The notes beneath the pieces were generated by a model that was not told the DNA's origin, did no database searches, and saw nothing but the letters and a program-made list of their open reading frames with translations. The translations under genes and the position numbers were made by a program. Below are positions 50,239 to 59,476 of a stretch of 59,476 bases of DNA, one piece after another. The stretch spans positions 1 through 59,476 of the forward strand of contig JAGXTN010000100.1 of assembly GCA_018333455.1 (NCBI GenBank). The letters are read 5' to 3'. The DNA comes from Dethiobacter sp. (GTDB lineage Bacteria; Bacillota; Dethiobacteria; Dethiobacterales; Dethiobacteraceae). The first letter of the stretch is position 1. Every line of letters starts with the position of its first letter.

Positions 50239-51570
50239 ATGGGGTTAACCGGTCTTGAGATTTTCAAACAGCTGCCAAAAACTAACACCGGGGACTGTGG
50301 CTTTCCCACTTGCCTGGCGTTTGCCATGGCATTGTCTGCGGGCAAAACTTCCCTGGACAAGTGTCCCCACGTTTCCGAAGAAGCGAAAGAAGTGCTGGGG
50401 GCGGCTGCCGCACCGCCGATAAAACTGGTTAAAGTGGGCACGGGTGAATACGCTGTAGAAATGGGTGAAGAGACTGAACTGTTTCGTCACGACAAGCGAT
50501 TCTACCATCCTGCCGCCATAGCAGTACTCATTAAAGACACCGAAGATGTTGCTGCCTGTGTGGCCGCTTTTAATGAACTGGAGTTTGAACGTGTGGGAAT
50601 GCACTATGTTACTGACCTGGTGGCTTTACAGTGTGCTTCCGGCGATGCCGCCAAGTTTAAGGCTGCCGCCGAAACTGTGGCTGCAAACACCAACAAACCT
50701 TGCTTGTTAATCTGTCAGGACGCGGCTGTGATGGCAGCAGCGGCTACTGCAGTTGCCGCTAAGAAACCTCTTCTTTACGCAGCCACGAATGAAAACTATG
50801 AGGAGATGACTGCCCTTGCCCAAAAACTGGCTTGTCCGCTGGCTGTAAAAGGCAACGGCTTGGCAGATCTCTCCGAATTGGTGGAAAAAATTACTAAGCT
50901 TGGTCATAAGGAGTTAGTTTTGGACAGCGGCAACAGGGAAACAGCGCAAGTAGTGGCTGACCTGACCCAGATTCGCCGTTTAGCCGTGCGGAAACGTTTT
51001 CGTCCGTTTGGTTACCCTGCGATGGCGTTCACTACCAAGGAGGATTCTCTGGCAGAAATAACACAAGCCGGTGTTTACCTTGCTAAGTATGCCGGATTGA
51101 TCGTTTTGCATGCCAACAAAAAAGCGGAACTGTTGCCGCTGCTCTCTTGGCGCCAGAACCTTTTTACCGACCCGCAAAAACCGATTCAGGTGGAAGCAAA
51201 AGCGGTGGCAATAGGTGATGTTACTCCCGACTCCCCGGTCTACATCACCACCAACTTCTCTCTCACCTACTATATTGTTGAAAGTGAAGTGGAAGCCAGC
51301 AAAGTGCCGGCTTATATTTTGCCGGTTAACACCGGCGGCGTTTCGGTCCTTACCGCCTGGGCTGCGGGCAAGCTAACCGGAGACTCGATCAATAAGGCGT
51401 TAAAGGAAAATGAGCTGGAGGTAAAAGTTAACCATAAGACTCTTGTTCTGCCCGGCTATGTGGCAGTTCTTTCCGGCAACACAGAAGAAGTCAGCGGTTG
51501 GAAAGTTTTGATTGGACCGCGTGAAGCTTCCGGTATCAGCAAATTCGCAAAAGAAAAATTTGCCAGATAG
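50239..51570 (+). CDS. acsC: Corrinoid iron-sulfur protein large subunit AcsC
   Basis: 443 residues. N-terminal Fe-S domain (1-57), TIM-barrel (about 90-310) and C-terminal B12-binding domain (about 320-443). In Moorella the [4Fe-4S] cluster uses Cys 17, 20, 25 and 42; here C20, C25 and C42 are present, but position 17 is Thr (codon acc, 50287-50289: LPKTNTGDCGFPTC). It carries the methyl group from AcsE to AcsB with AcsD. ATG 50239 after gaaaggagt. Confidence 0.95.
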   Translation: MGLTGLEIFKQLPKTNTGDCGFPTCLAFAMALSAGKTSLDKCPHVSEEAKEVLGAAAAPPIKLVKVGTGEYAVEMGEETELFRHDKRFYHPAAIAVLIKDTEDVAACVAAFNELEFERVGMHYVTDLVALQCASGDAAKFKAAAETVAANTNKPCLLICQDAAVMAAAATAVAAKKPLLYAATNENYEEMTALAQKLACPLAVKGNGLADLSELVEKITKLGHKELVLDSGNRETAQVVADLTQIRRLAVRKRFRPFGYPAMAFTTKEDSLAEITQAGVYLAKYAGLIVLHANKKAELLPLLSWRQNLFTDPQKPIQVEAKAVAIGDVTPDSPVYITTNFSLTYYIVESEVEASKVPAYILPVNTGGVSVLTAWAAGKLTGDSINKALKENELEVKVNHKTLVLPGYVAVLSGNTEEVSGWKVLIGPREASGISKFAKEKFAR

Positions 51571-51608
51571 GAGCCTGTACCCCAGAAACCGGAGAAAAGG
51601 TGGCGCCA

Positions 51609-53513
51609 ATGGATAAAGTAACCGTCTTTTTCTTTCCTGATAACCTAGTGGCCCATGTAGCGCCCGGCACATCACTGTTGCGGGCGGCCTCACTCGCCGG
51701 GGTGGAGCTTAAAAGTACTTGCGGTGGTGACGGCACCTGCGGCCGCTGTTTAGTGAAAGTCAAAGATGGCCGCGTAAGAGCGGAGAGTACCGGTAATATT
51801 TCTAAAAAAGCGAAACAGGCCGGACTGGTACTGGCTTGCAAGACGCTGGCGGATGGCAATATTGTGGTGGACATCCCGAGAGATTCCCGACTTGATCAGC
51901 ACCAGGTGCTACTTGACAAGAAAGATATTTTGCTGGAAGAGGAAGAGTCTTTGACTGCAGAATATCCCCTAAATCCTCTTTGCCGTAAAGTTAAAGTGAG
52001 TTTGCCTGAGCCTACTTTGACAGAAAACGCCTCTGATTGGACACGTCTGCAGGTGGTGTTGCGGAACGAATTGAACTGCCAGGCTATTCATATCAGTCTG
52101 CCTATTTTGCGCTCACTGCCGGAAACGTTACGCGGTAAAGACTGGCGTGTGACGGTGACGGTGGCAGAGCTAAACGGTTGTGCCGATGTGGTGCAGGTTG
52201 AAGCAGGCCATGAAGAGAGCAAATTCTTTGGCTTGGCCGTAGATATTGGCACTACTACGATAGTAGTATATCTTGTGGATTTAGATTCAGGTCTTAGTAT
52301 CGGGAAAAAAGGGACTTATAACAAACAAGCCCGCTTCGGTGATGATGTGATCAGCCGGATGATTCACGCCAGTGAAAAAGCAAGCGGCTTGGACGATTTG
52401 CACAAAGCTGTGCTTGAGACGATCAACCAGCTTATTGCGGAGTTGCTTTCTCAGTATCAGGTAAATAGCCGGGATGTGCAGTTGGCGGTTGTGGCTGGCA
52501 ATACCACCATGACCCATCTCTTTTTGCGTCTAAATCCCAAATATCTCCGGCTTGAACCCTATATCCCTCTGGCGACAGCTCCACCGCCCATTCGGGCGCA
52601 GGAGCTGGGGCTGCAGATTAACCCCAGCGCCTATGTTGTCTGTCTCCCCTCGGTTGCCTCCTATGTGGGCGGCGATATTGTGGCGGGGACTTTAGTGACC
52701 AAGATGGCTAAAGCCGAGGAAATCGTCCTGTTTATCGATATCGGTACAAACGGCGAAATGGTGCTTGGCAATCAAGATTGGCTGGTATCATCTGCTTGTT
52801 CCGCCGGCCCCGCTTTTGAAGGGGGCGGGATCACCTTTGGGATGCGCGCCATGCAGGGAGCAATTGAAAGGGTGGTCATTGACCGGAGCAGCTATGATGT
52901 TACTGTTTCCACGGTAGGCGGGCTAAAAGCGGTGGGAATTTGTGGTTCCGGCCTGATTGACTGCTTGGCTCAGTTTCGGGAAGCGGGGATTATTGACCGG
53001 GCAGGCAAGATGCAGACAGATATTGCTACGCCAAGGATGCGGCAAGGAGATGACAGTTGGGAGTTTGTCCTCGTCTTTAGCGAAGCGACGGAATGCGGCA
53101 AAGATATTGTCGTCACGGAGAATGACGTTAAAAACTTGTTGCGGGCTAAAGGAGCCGTTTATGCCGGGATTCGCAGTATGCTAAAAGCCGTTCAGCTTGG
53201 TGAAGAGAGTATTGATAAGGTGCTCATCGCTGGCGGTTTCGGCAACTACCTCAATATTCGTGATGCGATTATTATCGGTCTTCTACCTGATTTGCCGGCT
53301 GAAAAGTATACCTTTATCGGTAATTCTTCGGTGAAGGGGGCGCGGTTGGCCCTGCTCTCCCAAGAGGCTTTCCATGAAGCGCAGGAGTTGGGCAAAAAGA
53401 TTACCTACCTGGAATTGTCTGCCGGTAACGACTTTATGGAGGAATTTATGGCGGCATTGTTTTTGCCACATACTGATCTGACGCTTTTTCCCTCGTTAGG
53501 CAAACAAAAATAA
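51609..53513 (+). CDS. acsV: Corrinoid reductive activator (RACo / AcsV)
   Basis: 634 residues from ATG 51609 (GTG 51600 would add three codons). N-terminal [2Fe-2S] ferredoxin domain with C38, C44, C47 and C77 ([19 protein letters not shown]), a linker/middle domain, and the ASKHA-type ATPase domain DUF4445 (about 195-620; [18 protein letters not shown] and [14 protein letters not shown] phosphate loops, [14 protein letters not shown]). It uses ATP to return inactive Co(II) in AcsC/AcsD to Co(I). Its place between acsC and acsD is as in other acetogens. Confidence 0.94.
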   Translation: MDKVTVFFFPDNLVAHVAPGTSLLRAASLAGVELKSTCGGDGTCGRCLVKVKDGRVRAESTGNISKKAKQAGLVLACKTLADGNIVVDIPRDSRLDQHQVLLDKKDILLEEEESLTAEYPLNPLCRKVKVSLPEPTLTENASDWTRLQVVLRNELNCQAIHISLPILRSLPETLRGKDWRVTVTVAELNGCADVVQVEAGHEESKFFGLAVDIGTTTIVVYLVDLDSGLSIGKKGTYNKQARFGDDVISRMIHASEKASGLDDLHKAVLETINQLIAELLSQYQVNSRDVQLAVVAGNTTMTHLFLRLNPKYLRLEPYIPLATAPPPIRAQELGLQINPSAYVVCLPSVASYVGGDIVAGTLVTKMAKAEEIVLFIDIGTNGEMVLGNQDWLVSSACSAGPAFEGGGITFGMRAMQGAIERVVIDRSSYDVTVSTVGGLKAVGICGSGLIDCLAQFREAGIIDRAGKMQTDIATPRMRQGDDSWEFVLVFSEATECGKDIVVTENDVKNLLRAKGAVYAGIRSMLKAVQLGEESIDKVLIAGGFGNYLNIRDAIIIGLLPDLPAEKYTFIGNSSVKGARLALLSQEAFHEAQELGKKITYLELSAGNDFMEEFMAALFLPHTDLTLFPSLGKQK

Positions 53514-53538
53514 CGTGATCCAGAAAGGATGCAATCGG

Positions 53539-54519
53539 ATGGCCTTCAGAGCATTAAAAGAAAAATACAGAAGTAAGGTTGGCGAAGTCGTCTTAGGAGC
53601 TACAAAAGAACAGGGCGGCACCCGCGGCTACACTATTACCGTTGGTGGTGAAAGCGCCTTGCCTTTCTTGCACTTTGAAGGTGAAATCCCCAATCGCCCC
53701 GTAGTAGCCTTGGAGGTTAGGGATGTGGCTCCTGTTGACTGGCATGCCTGTTTTTCCAGATATTACGGAGACGTTTTTGCAGACCCTGTCGCTTGGGCTA
53801 AAAAATGTGTGGAGGAATTTGCCGCAGACCTAATAGTGCTCCGGCTGGAAGGGGCCGACCCCGACGGCAAAGATGCTTCTCCTGAGGATTGCGCCAAAGT
53901 TGTTCAAAATGTCTTGGCTGCCGTGGAGTGTCCGCTGGTTGTCTTTGGTTGCGGTAAGCCGGAAAAAGATAATAAAGTGCTACCGGCTGTAGCGGAAGCA
54001 GCGGTTGGTGAGAATTTGCTGATTGGCGTTGCCGAACAGGAAAACTATAAGTCCCTGACTGCTGCCTGCATGGTTCATAAGCACAATATTATTGCCCAGT
54101 CGCCGATTGATATCAATATCTGCAAACAACTTAATATTTTAATTACCGAAATGAACCTGCCCGCCAACCGAATCGTAATTGACCCCACCATCGCGGCAGT
54201 GGGGTATGGTCTGGAGTACGGCTATTCAATTATGGAGCGCGCCCGCAACGGAGCACTGCAGGGTGACAGCATGCTGGCGATGCCGATGATTGGCAACGTA
54301 GGCTATGAAGTCTGGCGCATTAAAGAAGCTAACTCCTCTATTGAAGATTTTCCCGGCTGGGGAGAGCAAGAGCCCCGCGGCATTCTGTGGGAAGCCACCA
54401 CAGCGGGGGCACTCCTGCAAGCCGGAATGAATATTGTTGTCATGCGTCACCCAAAAGCTGCTGCCCTAGTAAAGGAAAATATTAGTGAACTGATGCAAAA
54501 AACCGAGTTGGAAAATTAA
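53539..54519 (+). CDS. acsD: Corrinoid iron-sulfur protein small subunit AcsD
   Basis: 326 residues from ATG 53539, preceded by agaaagga. TIM-barrel subunit with the family motifs [51 protein letters not shown] and [28 protein letters not shown]. It pairs with AcsC and covers the cobalamin. It lies between acsV and acsE. Confidence 0.95.
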   Translation: MAFRALKEKYRSKVGEVVLGATKEQGGTRGYTITVGGESALPFLHFEGEIPNRPVVALEVRDVAPVDWHACFSRYYGDVFADPVAWAKKCVEEFAADLIVLRLEGADPDGKDASPEDCAKVVQNVLAAVECPLVVFGCGKPEKDNKVLPAVAEAAVGENLLIGVAEQENYKSLTAACMVHKHNIIAQSPIDINICKQLNILITEMNLPANRIVIDPTIAAVGYGLEYGYSIMERARNGALQGDSMLAMPMIGNVGYEVWRIKEANSSIEDFPGWGEQEPRGILWEATTAGALLQAGMNIVVMRHPKAAALVKENISELMQKTELEN

Positions 54520-54541
54520 CTCTTTCGGGGGCTTCATTTGA

Positions 54542-55360
<819 letters not shown>

Positions 55361-55391
55361 AAGCATTACTACCGTAAGGGAGGAAGATCTG

Positions 55392-57488
55392 TTGAGTAAA
55401 ATTGTTTACAATGAGTCTTCCGCTGTGACCAAGTATCCGCCCTGCCAGGGTGGCTGCCCGGTCCATACGGACGTCCAGGAGTACGTGCGACAGATTGCTG
55501 TCGGCGACTACGATAAGGCGGTGGCCGCCATTACGGCGCCAAATCCGCTGGCGTCCGTCTGCGGCATGATTTGTGCGCATCCGTGTGAAACGGAGTGCCG
55601 TCGCAAAGATGTGGATGAGGCGGTATCCATTCGCGCTCTAAAGCGATTTGCGTTGGAAAATGGAAACTGGCCTGAAGTAGAAAAAGCGGCAGTGACCCGT
55701 ACTGAAAGAGTTGCCGTGGTAGGCGGCGGTCCAGCCGGCTTAGCCGCAGCCCGTGCGCTGGCGGAAGCAGGGGTGGCGGTAACCATTTTTGAGCGTTCCG
55801 CCGAAGCGGGCGGCGCGATCACCAACTTTATTCCCCATTACCGGCTGCCCATGGATTCTATGCGCAAAGACGTCTCTCGTGTGGCAGACTTGGGCGTAGA
55901 GATTAAGACTGGGGTGGAACTGGGCAAGAATTTTTCCATCGACGCGCTAGCCTCAGAGTACCAAGCTGTAGTGTTGGCATTAGGCCTGCCCACCAGCCGG
56001 GGCATCCCCATTCCCGGCTCCGATGCCGAGGATGTGCTTTTGGCATTGCCATTTTTAAATAGCGCCAAATACGATAATTTTAGCTTTGCGCCGGGACGAA
56101 ACATTCTTGTTATCGGTGGGGGCAACGTGGCCATGGACGTGGCACGCCAAGCTATCCGCTGCGGCGCTGAAAGCGTCAAACTGGCTTGCCTCGAGTGTGG
56201 CGCCACTATGCCTGCTTTTGCGTGGGAAATAGCTGAAGCGCTGGAAGAGGGCGTGGAGATGTTTCCTGCCTGGGGCCCGAAACGGATTATTACTGACGAG
56301 GCCGGCAAGATTACCGGGATGGAAGTGCAGGAAGTCCTCTCCGTCTTCGATGAGCAGAAACGCTTTAATCCTCGCTTTGGCACCGGCCTAAATATCATCC
56401 CGGTTAACACTGTAATTTTCGCGATTGGGCAAGGCAATGATAACTTGTCTTACCTGACAGAGTCCGGGATTGAGTTAACCGAACGCGGTATTTTAAAATA
56501 CGATATGCGCACGATGCAGACCACCAGGCCGGGAGTGTTTGCCTGCGGCGAACTGGTTTTTGGCCCCGGTTCTGCGGTGAAAGCCATGTCCAGCGGTCAA
56601 AAAGTGGCTCTAGCCGTACAAAGCTTTTTAGACAATTTGCCCTTTGACGCTAATTTGGCTGACCGTTATGAAGTGCTAGGTATGCTTTCTCCCGCAACGG
56701 TGGAGAAGGTGAAGCGCAGCCCGCGGCTTTCGGTGCCGCTCCTTGACGAGCACGCCCGTGTGCAGCATAACGAGCATGTGGAAATTGGCTATGACGAGCA
56801 GAAAGCGCTTTGTGAGAGTCGCCGCTGTATGGATTGCGCTGCGGGAGCCGAATGTATAGATGAAATTTGTGCCCTCTGCCTTACCTGTTTGCGCACCTGT
56901 CCTTATGGTGTACCCCAGATTGACGAAGACGGAATTTTCACTATTCGCAACGAAGAATGTCAGGCTTGCGGCCTTTGTGTTGGGATTTGCCCCGCTAGGG
57001 CCATTCGCTTCCGGGACAATTACGTCCAACACGCACTCGAGCAGCTGGGCGACGCTCTAAAACAGGCTAAAGGCAACGACAATCCCGCTACAGTCGTTTT
57101 CTGCTGCAGCTACGGCGCTTTTGCGGAGCGTGATTTCCAAAAGTACATCAATAATGGCAAACCGCAAAACCTGGCGATCGTGCGTGTTCCCTGTGTGGCG
57201 AAAGTGGAAGTGCAAAATATCCTAGAGGCTTTCGCACTTGGCGCAGAAGGCGTTTTTCTGGCCGGCTGCGAGCAGGAGGAAGAATGCTCCTATCATGATG
57301 CGGCTAAATGGGCCGGCAAGCGGGCCGGTCGTGCCCAGGAAATCTTGGCGGAGCTGGGGCTGGAAAAAGAGCGGATTGAATATCTAAGTTTGACACCCGC
57401 CGAGGTTAGAGACTTTGCTCCGGTGGCTGAAAGGTTTCTGACTAAGGTCGAGTCCTTGTTAAATGGTCGGGGGGGTGAAGAACAATGA
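55392..57488 (+). CDS. GltD/NfnB-like flavoprotein fused to ferredoxin and MvhD domains
   Basis: 698 residues from TTG 55392, 6-8 bases after gggagga. Order: Cys-rich N-terminal GltD-type domain (CQGGCP; CGMICAHPCETEC), FAD domain (VAVVGGGPAGLAAARALAEAG, about 105-130), NAD(P)-binding domain (ILVIGGGNVAMDVARQAIRCGAE, about 245-267), a two-[4Fe-4S] ferredoxin region (CALCLTCLRTCP and CQACGLCVGICP), and a C-terminal MvhD/FlpD domain (VVFCCSYGAF, VRVPCVAKVEVQNILEAFALGAEGVFLAGC). It follows acsE and its stop overlaps the start of metV. This suggests it feeds electrons from NAD(P)H, ferredoxin or both into MetF/MetV. No HdrA is present. Confidence 0.85.
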   Translation: MSKIVYNESSAVTKYPPCQGGCPVHTDVQEYVRQIAVGDYDKAVAAITAPNPLASVCGMICAHPCETECRRKDVDEAVSIRALKRFALENGNWPEVEKAAVTRTERVAVVGGGPAGLAAARALAEAGVAVTIFERSAEAGGAITNFIPHYRLPMDSMRKDVSRVADLGVEIKTGVELGKNFSIDALASEYQAVVLALGLPTSRGIPIPGSDAEDVLLALPFLNSAKYDNFSFAPGRNILVIGGGNVAMDVARQAIRCGAESVKLACLECGATMPAFAWEIAEALEEGVEMFPAWGPKRIITDEAGKITGMEVQEVLSVFDEQKRFNPRFGTGLNIIPVNTVIFAIGQGNDNLSYLTESGIELTERGILKYDMRTMQTTRPGVFACGELVFGPGSAVKAMSSGQKVALAVQSFLDNLPFDANLADRYEVLGMLSPATVEKVKRSPRLSVPLLDEHARVQHNEHVEIGYDEQKALCESRRCMDCAAGAECIDEICALCLTCLRTCPYGVPQIDEDGIFTIRNEECQACGLCVGICPARAIRFRDNYVQHALEQLGDALKQAKGNDNPATVVFCCSYGAFAERDFQKYINNGKPQNLAIVRVPCVAKVEVQNILEAFALGAEGVFLAGCEQEEECSYHDAAKWAGKRAGRAQEILAELGLEKERIEYLSLTPAEVRDFAPVAERFLTKVESLLNGRGGEEQ

Positions 57489-58153
57489 TTGTGGCTGAAC
57501 GCAAACCTTTGTCCGAAATCATCAAAGCGGTAGCACCTTTTGAGAAGGTGCTCGTGCTCGGTTGCGGCGAATGTGTCACCGTCTGTATGGCAGGCGGCGA
57601 CAAAGAAGCTAAGGAAACGGCTGCCGCCATGGTAATCGCCCGTAACAAAGCAGGTAAACCGCTGGATGTGAAAACCCAGACAGTGGAGCGCCAGTGTGAA
57701 TTTGAATACCTGGAATCGGCCCGCAAGCTGGTAGAAGAAGCAGATGTGGTAGTATCTCTGGCCTGCGGTGTGGGGATTCAGACGATGAACATCCATTATG
57801 CGGAAGTGCAGACTCTCCCGGGTGTGAACACGACTTTTATGGGCCTGCCCCTTCAACAGGGAGTTTGGGTAGAAAACTGTCTGGGCTGCGGCAACTGTGT
57901 TCTGGAAGAAACAGTGGGGATTTGCCCCATAGCACGTTGCTCGAAGAGTATGCTTAACGGCCCATGCGGTGGTTCTCAGGATGGCAAGTGTGAGGTTAGT
58001 AAAGAAACGGAATGCGGCTGGCATCTGATTGTGGAACGGATGATGAAGTTTGATAAATTGTCTGCTCTTGAGGAAGTTAAGCCTCCTAAAGATTGGGCAA
58101 CGTCCCATTCCGGCGGACCGAGAAAAATGGTCAGGGAGGATGTGAAGCTGTAA
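57485..58153 (+). CDS. metV: MetV, zinc/iron-sulfur subunit of methylene-THF reductase
   Basis: 222 residues of the MTHFR C-terminal-like family. N-terminal VLVLGCGECVTVCMAGG, then VVSLACGVGIQTM and the Cys-rich C-terminal block NCLGCGNC, GICPIARC, LNGPCGG, GKCEV (about residues 138-178) that can hold an Fe-S cluster and zinc. MetV partners MetF in acetogens and links it to an electron-donating complex. ATG 57485 overlaps the preceding stop, and the TAA overlaps metF (TAATG). Confidence 0.94.
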   Translation: MIVAERKPLSEIIKAVAPFEKVLVLGCGECVTVCMAGGDKEAKETAAAMVIARNKAGKPLDVKTQTVERQCEFEYLESARKLVEEADVVVSLACGVGIQTMNIHYAEVQTLPGVNTTFMGLPLQQGVWVENCLGCGNCVLEETVGICPIARCSKSMLNGPCGGSQDGKCEVSKETECGWHLIVERMMKFDKLSALEEVKPPKDWATSHSGGPRKMVREDVKL

Positions 58154-59070
58154 TGAGTATGAGTAATTTGCAGAAAGTATTTGCCAGCGGAGCGTTTGCC
58201 GTTACCGGAGAACTTGGTCCTCCCAAAAGCGCGGAGCGAAAAAAGATTGAGCACCACGCCCATCTGCTTAAAAACTGTGTGGACGCCGTTAACTTAACAG
58301 ACAATCAGACTGCGATCGTTCGCACATCGAGCATCGCTTGCGGCAGAATCCTGATTGAAGAAGGGCTGGATCCGGTGATCCAGATTACCTGCCGCGACCG
58401 CAACCGCATTGCCATCCAGTCCGACGTCTTAGGCGCTGTGGCGCTGGGGATGAAGAATATCCTTTGTCTGCAAGGGGACCATGCCAACTTTGGCAACGAA
58501 CCTAGCGCCAAAAACGTAAACGATCTGGATTCGATGAACTTGATTCAGTCATTGCGGAAAATGCGCGACGAGCAGCTTTTTATTGGCGGCGAGAAACTGG
58601 AAGCGCCCATAGATCTCTTTATCGGCGCGGTGGAAAACCCCTTTGCCGACCCATTTGAATATCGGGCTTACCGCCTGGCAAAGAAAGTGGAGGCAGGCGC
58701 GGACTTTATCCAGACCCAAGCCATTTTTGATATGGATCGCTTTGAGCTATGGATGGAAAAAGTGCGTCAACTGGGCATTCACAAAAAAATACCGATTATG
58801 GCCGGCGTCATTCCTATTAAGTCCCTTGGAGCCGCACGGTACATGAAAAATAATGTTTCAGGCATGATTGTCCCCGATGCAATCATTGACCGGATCAAGT
58901 CTGCCGAAAACAAGAAAGAAGAAGGCGTCAAACTCTGCGTTGAGATGATTGAACATCTTAAAACTGTGGAGGGGGTAGCCGGGGTGCATATTATGGCTGT
59001 GGCCTGGGAAGAAATCGTTCCTGAAATAACTGAGCGAGCCGGACTCCTGCCGCGTCCCAAATTTGACTAA
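58153..59070 (+). CDS. metF: Methylenetetrahydrofolate reductase MetF
   Basis: 305 residues from ATG 58153 overlapping metV; ATG 58159 is an alternative. FAD TIM-barrel: FAVTGELGPPKSAERKKIEHHAHLLKNCVDAVNLTDNQ (N-terminal Glu acid catalyst in TGELGPPK), ITCRDRNRIAIQSDVLGAVALGMKNILCLQGDH, AGADFIQTQAIFDMDRFELWM and PIMAGVIPIKSLGAARYMK. It makes methyl-THF for AcsE. Last gene of the cluster; a terminator follows at 59083. Confidence 0.95.
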   Translation: MSMSNLQKVFASGAFAVTGELGPPKSAERKKIEHHAHLLKNCVDAVNLTDNQTAIVRTSSIACGRILIEEGLDPVIQITCRDRNRIAIQSDVLGAVALGMKNILCLQGDHANFGNEPSAKNVNDLDSMNLIQSLRKMRDEQLFIGGEKLEAPIDLFIGAVENPFADPFEYRAYRLAKKVEAGADFIQTQAIFDMDRFELWMEKVRQLGIHKKIPIMAGVIPIKSLGAARYMKNNVSGMIVPDAIIDRIKSAENKKEEGVKLCVEMIEHLKTVEGVAGVHIMAVAWEEIVPEITERAGLLPRPKFD

Positions 59071-59082
59071 AATTTCTGTTGA

Positions 59083-59113
59083 GGGCCTGATGAGATCAGG
59101 TCCTTTGTTTTTT
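59083..59113 (+). terminator. Terminator after metF
   Basis: gggcctgat (59083-59091) and atcaggtcc (59095-59103) with a 3-base loop, followed by tttgtttttt. Confidence 0.9.
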
Positions 59114-59138
59114 AATCAGCGTTTCCTTTATGAAGTGG

Positions 59139-59157
59139 CGCACCCCGCAGGGGTGCG
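59139..59157. repeat. Intergenic hairpin repeat
   Basis: cgcacccc/ggggtgcg with a gca loop; followed by caaacccgccctcac, part of the gtaggggcgggt/acccgccc family. It marks the end of the C1-metabolism cluster. Confidence 0.65.
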
Positions 59158-59254
59158 TTTCAAACCCGCCCTCACTAAGCCGAGGTGCGCTAGCAGGAAT
59201 CTATTGTTTCAATAGGGAATTATGCTGGATAAAACATGCTAAAGGATGATTAGT

Positions 59255-59377
59255 GTGATCAGCGCTTTTTTTGTGGAAAATATCGTGTTTTTAAGGATTA
59301 TTTACGCAAACCTGTTTTTTCTAACGGGATTTGCTATTCTCTTAAAATTAAGCTCTTTTCGTAAATATTGTGGCTGA
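59255..59377 (+). pseudogene. Truncated N-terminus of a membrane sensor-like protein
   Basis: GTG 59255 after aaagga opens a 40-codon frame with a hydrophobic helix (IVFLRIIYANLFFLTGFAILL) and a KLSSFRKYCG tail, ending at TGA 59377. This resembles the first helix and RxS loop of membrane-bound PAS/GGDEF or kinase sensors. A second frame right after it (to about 59445) could hold the continuation, so a frameshifted relic is likely. The rest of the 406-bp 3' gap (59071-59476) shows only the terminator and hairpin listed separately. This call is weak. Confidence 0.35.
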
Positions 59378-59476
59378 CTAAATTACGCTATTCGCAAGGA
59401 TTTAAAAGCTTCATAGAGGAATTGCTTCTTCATTGCGTGTAATTCCTTGTTTTTGTGAATTTGGAAGAAACGGAAC

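Noticed and set aside
59255-59377. Complete 40-residue small membrane protein
   Set aside because: It looks more like a cut-off N-terminus of a larger sensor, so it is listed as a likely relic instead.

Overview
The window looks like the chromosome of an anaerobic, motile, low-to-mid GC member of the Firmicutes (Clostridia or a related class) with an acetogenic type of C1 metabolism. Evidence: a Firmicutes-style fla/che cluster (FlhF, FlhG with a DQA motif, WhiG/SigD-type sigma, FapA, FliY, CheC and CheD), a T-box leader, a CtsR operator in front of ctsR-mcsA-mcsB-clpC, and a Wood-Ljungdahl gene set with a bacterial-type acetyl-CoA synthase. The genus cannot be named from the sequence alone.

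Layout. (1) 1-25.5 kb, + strand: FlaG-like protein and a putative export chaperone, then a nearly unbroken flagellar operon: flgBC, fliEFGHIJK, flgD, flgE, motAB, fliL, a FliN-like gene, fliOPQR, flhBAFG, a PilZ/YcgR brake, sigma-D, a DUF6115-type protein, flgF and flgG. A TPR gene follows; its ribosome-binding site lies inside a perfect 20-bp inverted repeat. (2) 25.5-36.6 kb: fapA on the - strand, then fliM, fliN, a FliY with a duplicated CheC phosphatase module, cheW, cheA, cheY, cheC, cheD, cheB, cheR. (3) 36.7-42.2 kb, an accessory stretch: an ACT-domain gene, a 355-bp MITE-like insertion, a T-box-controlled aminotransferase, a membrane protein of unknown function, tRNA-Thr(CGT), an amidase with a frame-disrupted LysM tail, a 47-codon gene and mgtC. 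(4) 42.3-46.9 kb: the CtsR regulon operon ctsR-mcsA-mcsB-clpC. (5) 47.1-59.1 kb: cooC, acsB, acsC, acsV (RACo), acsD, acsE, a GltD-ferredoxin-MvhD fusion, metV and metF. Together these cover the methyl branch from methylene-THF, methyl transfer to the corrinoid protein, and acetyl-CoA assembly. (6) The last ~400 bp hold a terminator, a repeat hairpin and a truncated membrane-sensor remnant.

How the genes work together. Regions 1-2 encode the basal body, export gate, stator, switch and chemotaxis phosphorelay; no flagellin and no chemoreceptor gene lies in the window. Region 5 encodes MTHF reduction (MetF/MetV with a flavin/iron-sulfur electron-entry protein), methyl transfer (AcsE), the corrinoid protein and its ATP-driven reactivator (AcsC/AcsD/AcsV) and acetyl-CoA synthase (AcsB with CooC as nickel-loading ATPase). 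No CO dehydrogenase catalytic subunit is present in the window. Dispersed hairpin-rich intergenic repeats occur at several operon borders.

The most notable points are the flavoprotein-MvhD fusion next to metVF, loss of one Fe-S cysteine in AcsC, a double-CheC FliY, an NPTA (not NPTH) motif in FlhB, and the MITE-like element just upstream of the T-box promoter. All calls rest on reading the sequence and on family knowledge; no database search was run.
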